10,575 nucleotides of DNA from Candidatus Pelagibacter sp. TMED118 (GTDB lineage Bacteria > Pseudomonadota > Alphaproteobacteria > Pelagibacterales > Pelagibacteraceae): NCBI GenBank assembly GCA_002170205.2, contig NHFT02000001.1:65349-75923 (forward strand), in the 5' to 3' direction. Shown here one piece after another: positions 7,098 through 10,575 of the stretch. The notes below the pieces were generated by a model, which saw only the letters and a program-made list of their open reading frames with translations, was not told where the DNA came from and searched no databases. Made by a program: the position numbers and the translations under genes. Every line of letters starts with the position of its first letter. Position 1 is the stretch's first letter.

Positions 7098-8227
7098 ATA
7101 TTATTATTTAAACTATTGCTTGATAATGGTAGGATTTTAGCATTGTCAAAATCCTTTAGATTATTTTGTTTAATAATTTTTTTTAATGTAAATGTATACT
7201 CTTCACCAATTTCAGCATACTTATTTAAATAATTAGCTAATTCAAGACTGTTCAATTCTTCATCGTTGTCTCTTTGTGTGGCTCTATATTTTCTGAATTC
7301 TTTATAACTAGAATGAGTATTCAAGTTTCTTTGATATGCCCTTACTGATGATTTTAGCACACTAAATGTCATAACTTTATGCTTATCACCTTTATCAGCT
7401 GCTGCCGGCTTTATGCCTTTTCCGGAATATGTCCATTGACCAAATAACGCATTTCCCTCAATTGCAAATCTAGATGTGCCCCATCCAGTTTCCTTTGCTG
7501 CTTGGGCAATGGCTAATGAAACAGGAATTTCGTCCATTCTTATTTTTAAAGTTGATAAATCTTTATTTACAACTCCATACTGTTTAAATTTGGTGTTAAG
7601 CCATTTTTTTTCAGCTTTTGAATTATTATTTTTGTTCAATATTTTAAAAAGAGTTATTCTGTCTCTTTTAATTCTATTATTTTCACTCAATACTAAGGGT
7701 AAAACAATTTTAATGAACAAATCTTTTCTTTTTTTTGAACTTTCAATATATTTTAGTTCCTCAGGCAACATCCCGACCTCGAATGGTTTTACCAATTTAT
7801 TTTTTCTTACTAAATTAAGAGTATAATTTTCCTCATTAAACAACTCATTTAGTGTATTTGCTTCTATCCTTACTGATTTTGTCGGTCCCTCATTGAAATC
7901 TATATCTTCATACAAATGCCTTTCATCTACCTCGCTATCTATAGTTCTATCAATTACCAAACTTTCCCCTGATAAAACTTTATCTAAATATTTCTTTGAG
8001 TAATTTTCTTTAAATTTAGGTTTTCCGAAGTTTGAAAAAAAAAAATTTGATGTCGCGGGAAGAATGAAAGAAAAACCTATAATCAAAATGCTAAAAAAGG
8101 TAGTTATATATATACTTTTAAATTCTTTAAAATATGATTTTTTCTGTATTTTATTAATTTTAAAACCTTTTTTAATTAAGATTTTTTTTATTTCACTGAG
8201 TTGCATATTACTAAATTTTTTTATCAT
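7094..8227 (-). CDS. Membrane-anchored Bax-like glucosaminidase
   Basis: This is a predicted N-acetylglucosaminidase (Glucosaminidase/FlgJ-type fold, closest in pattern to the E. coli Bax protein), probably acting on peptidoglycan in the periplasm. The protein has 377 residues. A basic cytoplasmic N-terminus is followed by one membrane segment at about 38-58, a linker of unassigned sequence to ~145, then a helical region with FIKIVLPLVLSENNRI (171-186) typical of Bax homologues. The catalytic domain (about 220-350) has IAQAAKETGWGTSRFA (240-255) with likely catalytic E246, GNALFGQW (258-265), VRAYQRNLNTHSSYKEFR (295-312) and GEEYT (341-345). The ATG at 8227 follows nfuA by 18 nt; M8 at 8206 is an alternative start. 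The stop overlaps the deacetylase stop tail to tail. It probably shares a transcript with nfuA. Bax is poorly characterised even in E. coli, so the substrate is inferred from the fold. Confidence 0.85.
   Translation of the reverse strand: MIKKFSNMQLSEIKKILIKKGFKINKIQKKSYFKEFKSIYITTFFSILIIGFSFILPATSNFFFSNFGKPKFKENYSKKYLDKVLSGESLVIDRTIDSEVDERHLYEDIDFNEGPTKSVRIEANTLNELFNEENYTLNLVRKNKLVKPFEVGMLPEELKYIESSKKRKDLFIKIVLPLVLSENNRIKRDRITLFKILNKNNNSKAEKKWLNTKFKQYGVVNKDLSTLKIRMDEIPVSLAIAQAAKETGWGTSRFAIEGNALFGQWTYSGKGIKPAAADKGDKHKVMTFSVLKSSVRAYQRNLNTHSSYKEFRKYRATQRDNDEELNSLELANYLNKYAEIGEEYTFTLKKIIKQNNLKDFDNAKILPLSSNSLNNNI
7131..7155 (+). terminator. Possible intrinsic terminator of the deacetylase gene
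   Basis: The perfect 8-bp inverted repeat AGGATTTT / AAAATCCT encloses a 9-nt loop. On the plus strand it is followed by TTTAGATTATTTTG, a U-rich stretch, and lies 34 nt after the deacetylase stop. It falls inside the 3' coding part of the convergent Bax-like gene, as expected where no intergenic space is left. The stem is AT-rich (3 G-C pairs) and the U-tract imperfect, so termination may be weak. No folding energy was computed. Confidence 0.4.
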
Positions 8228-8245
8228 AAATAAAAGGAAATTGCT

Positions 8246-8788
8246 TTAAGTTGATATTACTTCTTTAACTTCAGGTATATAATGGCTTAGTAAATTTTCT
8301 ACACCTTTTTTTAACGTAATAGTTGAGCTAGGGCATCCTGAACAGCTCCCTTTAAGTTGAACAGTTACAACTCCCTTTTCAAAGCTTTTAAATGTTATGT
8401 CTCCCCCATCTCTTGATACCGCAGGCCTAATTTTGCTTTCTAATACATCTATTATTTTTTTTTCTATTTCTCCATAACTCTCAATTAAATCTTCATTTAA
8501 TTTTTTTTCGATAACACACTCATTTCCTTTTGAGTAAAAATCGTTAATATAAGAAATTATCACATGTTTAATCTCATCCCAGGATGTTTGGCCATTTTTA
8601 TTAATTGATAAGAAATCCTCATATAAAAAAACACCCCTAACACCTTTAATAGAAAGAATATTATTTATTAGCTCATTTTTTGTAGAATTAGTATCTAATA
8701 TTTCTAGCGGTCCAATCAATGAAACTTTTTTCTCAGGTACGAATTTGAGGGAATTGGGATTAGGAGTATTTTGAATTTGAACAAACAT
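8246..8788 (-). CDS. nfuA: NfuA/NifU-like Fe-S cluster carrier
   Basis: This cytoplasmic carrier delivers [4Fe-4S] clusters to target enzymes. The 180 residues show both domains of the alphaproteobacterial/mitochondrial Nfu type: an Nfu N-terminal domain (about 1-85) opening with QIQNTPNPNSLKFVP (4-18), and a C-terminal NifU domain (about 105-176) with RPAVSRDGGDI (121-131) and the cluster-binding CSGC (C149, C152) followed by PSSTITLKKGVE. Both cysteines are intact. The ATG is preceded by the longest intergenic gap in the window (47 nt to trpS) and has no Shine-Dalgarno. MiaB, encoded further along the block, is the kind of Fe-S enzyme such a carrier serves, but a specific partnership is inference. 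The position next to tsaB/trpS/murJ is the usual alphaproteobacterial arrangement, here split by two envelope genes. Confidence 0.95.
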   Translation of the reverse strand: MFVQIQNTPNPNSLKFVPEKKVSLIGPLEILDTNSTKNELINNILSIKGVRGVFLYEDFLSINKNGQTSWDEIKHVIISYINDFYSKGNECVIEKKLNEDLIESYGEIEKKIIDVLESKIRPAVSRDGGDITFKSFEKGVVTVQLKGSCSGCPSSTITLKKGVENLLSHYIPEVKEVIST

Positions 8789-8827
8789 GTATTCTATATA
8801 ATTATAAATTTATAAAATTAAAGATAT

Positions 8828-8851
8828 AATTGTTGTTAAAAACCAACAATT
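8828..8851. other. Perfect inverted repeat over the trpS stop codon
   Basis: AATTGTTG (8828-8835) and CAACAATT (8844-8851) form a perfect 8-bp stem with an 8-nt loop that contains the trpS stop codon (8836-8838). On the minus strand, where trpS and nfuA are transcribed, no clean U-tract follows, so it is a poor terminator for trpS. On the plus strand it is followed by six T, but no plus-strand gene lies upstream. It could be an mRNA 3'-end stabiliser or processing site, or chance in AT-rich sequence. Confidence 0.3.
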
Positions 8852-9837
8852 TTTTTCATATCCTTAATTTTTTTTGACGAAATATCGATGGCCCTGGCGT
8901 TTCCTTCATTTAATACTTTTTGGATAAACGCTTCATCATTCTTTAAACGATTAACCTCAATTGATATTGGATAAATTTTCTCAATAGTTATCTCAATAAG
9001 TTTCTTTTTAAATTCAGAAAAGTTTTTACCTGAAAATTCATCTAGAGTATTAATTATATTCTGGTCCTTTAACGATGAGTAAATACCTAGAAGATTTTTG
9101 GCTTCAGGTCTGTTTTCCAGATCTTTTTTGTTTCCTGGGATGGGCAATGTGTCAGTTTTAGCCTTTTTAATTTTATTATTTATTTCATCTTTTGTGTCAT
9201 TCAAATTAATCCTACTTTGTTCTGAAGGGTCTGATTTGCTCATTTTTTTTGTCCCATCTTTCAAACTCATTATTCTCGCAAAGTCTTGCTGGATCATAGG
9301 TTCAGGTAATTTTAAAAAATTTGGTGAACTAAAATCTGAGTTAAACTTTTGCGCAATGTCTCTAGCGAGTTCTAAATGTTGTTTTTGATCTTCACCTACT
9401 GGAACATGCGTTGTGTCATAAAGTAAAATATCTGAAGCCATTAATACCGGGTAAATATATAGTCCAATACTAGCTTTCTCTTTATCTTTACCAGCTTTTT
9501 CTTTAAATTGTGTCATTCTATTAAGCCATCCCATTTTTGCTAGGCATCCTAAAATCCAGGAACACTCAGAGTGAGCAGGTACCATCGACTGTTGAAAAAT
9601 TATACTTTTTTTATGATTTAATCCGCTTGCTAAAAATGTTGCAGTAGTTTCTAAAATATTTTTTTTTAATACTTCAGGTATCTGTTTGGTTGTAATAGCA
9701 TGCAAATCTACAACACAGTATATACATTCAGTGTTTTTCTGATTTTGAAAATTAACAAAGTTTTTTATGGCTCCAAGATAGTTTCCGACATGTAAATTTC
9801 CTGTAGGCTGGACACCAGAAAATATTTTTTTGTTCAT
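8836..9837 (-). CDS. trpS: Tryptophanyl-tRNA synthetase
   Basis: TrpS charges tRNA(Trp) with tryptophan using ATP; it is a class I aminoacyl-tRNA synthetase in the cytoplasm. The 333 residues are the normal length. The N-terminus FSGVQPTGNLHVGNYLGAIK (6-25) contains the HIGH-type ATP motif as LHVG, and the second class I signature KMSKS is at 198-202. DLHAITT (44-50) and PVGEDQKQHLELARDIA (146-162) are typical for the tryptophan/tyrosine subclass, and the GxDQ-type GEDQKQH favours TrpS. The ATG at 9837 lies 3 nt after the murJ stop, so the two genes are very probably cotranscribed; murJ-trpS adjacency is common in alphaproteobacteria. The stop codon lies in the loop of a small inverted repeat. 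No unusual residues were noticed. Confidence 0.97.
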   Translation of the reverse strand: MNKKIFSGVQPTGNLHVGNYLGAIKNFVNFQNQKNTECIYCVVDLHAITTKQIPEVLKKNILETTATFLASGLNHKKSIIFQQSMVPAHSECSWILGCLAKMGWLNRMTQFKEKAGKDKEKASIGLYIYPVLMASDILLYDTTHVPVGEDQKQHLELARDIAQKFNSDFSSPNFLKLPEPMIQQDFARIMSLKDGTKKMSKSDPSEQSRINLNDTKDEINNKIKKAKTDTLPIPGNKKDLENRPEAKNLLGIYSSLKDQNIINTLDEFSGKNFSEFKKKLIEITIEKIYPISIEVNRLKNDEAFIQKVLNEGNARAIDISSKKIKDMKKIVGF

Positions 9838-9840
9838 AAA

Positions 9841-10575
9841 TTAATACTTTAATTTAATATCGGACAATTTGAAAGCTTTTGTAAAAATAGATATGAGAAA
9901 GTATAATAATAAAGTTATAATGATTAAAATCATCATAAATAATAGTTTATAGTTATTATTAAATATTAAAACATTGGAATATTTATTAATCATAAAGTAA
10001 AAGAAATAGGAAGAGAATGTAACACTGCAGAAAATTTTCAATAAAGCAAATATAAAATTTAAATCTAAATAATAATAATTTCGATTTTTTAGATATACAA
10101 ATAATAATATTGCATTGATCCATGAGGATATCGTTGTAGATATAGGTATAATTATAAATCCTACCTCATCAAAAAAAGATATACTAATTAATATATTAAT
10201 AATTACAGAAATTAAGGAAAAATAAAATGGTATTTTGGTATTTTGCCTTGCAAATAAAAAAGATGAGAATATTTTTATTAATGCAAAAGCAGGAAGCCCA
10301 AATGCAAAATAATACAGTGCTTTTGCAGAATTTTTTACACTTAATTCATCAAAAGATCCATATCCAAATAAACTTGAAGTAATTTGTTCAGAGGCAATTA
10401 TTAAGGCAAACATTGCAGGTAAGCTTAAGAACAGACTTAATTCAACAGATTTATTTTGAATAAAATTTATTTTTTTTTTATTTTTTGATTGAATGTATTT
10501 ACTCAGGCTTGGCAAAAGTACTATTCCAATGGCAATTCCAGCTATTGCAAGATTAATCTGGTAGATTCTGTCTGC
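9841..10575 (-). CDS. murJ: Lipid II flippase MurJ/MviN (5' part outside the window)
   Basis: MurJ flips the peptidoglycan precursor lipid II across the inner membrane. The frame is open to the window edge, giving 244 residues, about the C-terminal half of a ~500-residue family member. The true start is off the window; the TTG at 10515 is internal, because the codons upstream continue the conserved ADRIYQINLAIAGIAIGIVL stretch that leads into LPSLSKYI. After it come six or so membrane segments, starting with LSLFLSLPAMFALIIASEQI, and ending with a hydrophobic segment (about 210-232) and a short basic tail (FKLSDIKLKY). SSLFGYGSF and LYYFAFGLPAFALIKIFSSFLFARQNTKIP, in two parts, match the family pattern. 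The next gene, trpS, starts 3 nt later. Family membership is clear even though the N-terminal half is unseen. Confidence 0.93.
   Translation of the reverse strand, partial: ADRIYQINLAIAGIAIGIVLLPSLSKYIQSKNKKKINFIQNKSVELSLFLSLPAMFALIIASEQITSSLFGYGSFDELSVKNSAKALYYFAFGLPAFALIKIFSSFLFARQNTKIPFYFSLISVIINILISISFFDEVGFIIIPISTTISSWINAILLFVYLKNRNYYYLDLNFIFALLKIFCSVTFSSYFFYFMINKYSNVLIFNNNYKLLFMMILIIITLLLYFLISIFTKAFKLSDIKLKY

Noticed and set aside
7476..7826. Plus-strand open frame of 116 codons
   Set aside because: It is antisense to the Bax-like glucosaminidase, including its catalytic motif. The minus-strand frame has clear family motifs, and the plus frame shows none.
8064..8249. Plus-strand open frame of 61 hydrophobic codons
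   Set aside because: It is the antisense of the Bax-like membrane segment; the hydrophobicity comes from the T-rich strand composition.
8789..8835. TATAAT at 8801-8806 (minus strand) as an nfuA promoter
   Set aside because: The gap is almost all A/T, so a TATAAT match is expected by chance; no convincing -35 element at proper spacing was seen.
9098..9388. Plus-strand open frame of 96 codons
   Set aside because: It lies entirely inside trpS on the opposite strand and overlaps the KMSKS region; no recognisable protein features.
9841..10515. Start of the murJ protein at the TTG at 10515
   Set aside because: The same frame continues upstream to the window edge and encodes the conserved ADRIYQ...GIAIG stretch, so the gene is cut by the window and not started at 10515.

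Overview
The window is an AT-rich (G+C roughly 25-30% by eye), extremely compact piece of bacterial chromosome. It most probably comes from a streamlined marine alphaproteobacterium of the SAR11/Pelagibacterales type. Three things point there: the gene order murJ-trpS-nfuA-tsaB-fur-miaB-phoH-ybeY-lnt-metK, which is a known alphaproteobacterial block; a Fur protein of the alphaproteobacterial Fur/Mur subtype; and near-zero intergenic space with Lys/Asn/Ile-rich proteins. The taxon is an inference; no marker RNA is present.

Layout. Genes are described here in transcription order, right to left. On the minus strand, 10575-7094 holds murJ (5' part outside the window), trpS, nfuA and a membrane-anchored Bax-like glucosaminidase. 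One plus-strand gene, an exported NodB-type polysaccharide deacetylase (about 6075-7097), then interrupts the block. It overlaps the glucosaminidase tail to tail by 4 nt and the tsaB start head to head by about 17 nt. The minus strand resumes at 6091 with a half-length tsaB, fur/mur, miaB, phoH, ybeY, lnt and metK (3' end outside the window). From fur to metK the genes abut, overlap or are separated by only 6 nt, so they look like one transcription unit. The largest gene-free stretches are only 47 nt (8789-8835) and 38 nt (5718-5755); none reaches 300 nt. No tRNA, rRNA, CRISPR array, insertion sequence or riboswitch was seen.

Functions. Most genes are housekeeping: tRNA charging and modification (TrpS, TsaB, MiaB), RNA/ribosome quality control (PhoH, YbeY), Fe-S delivery (NfuA, which could serve the Fe-S enzyme MiaB), metal regulation (Fur/Mur), SAM synthesis (MetK, whose product MiaB consumes) and envelope biogenesis (MurJ lipid II flippase, Lnt lipoprotein acylation). 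The deacetylase and the Bax-like hydrolase are two envelope-polysaccharide genes placed inside this block.

I do not see an undescribed defence or mobile system. The points worth a second look are the half-length TsaB with missing rimI and corC neighbours, the deacetylase/Bax insertion with both ends of the deacetylase overlapping its neighbours, the unassigned two-cysteine C-terminal module of the deacetylase, a perfect 3 x 8-bp A-tract repeat before fur, and a 13-A run inside lnt.
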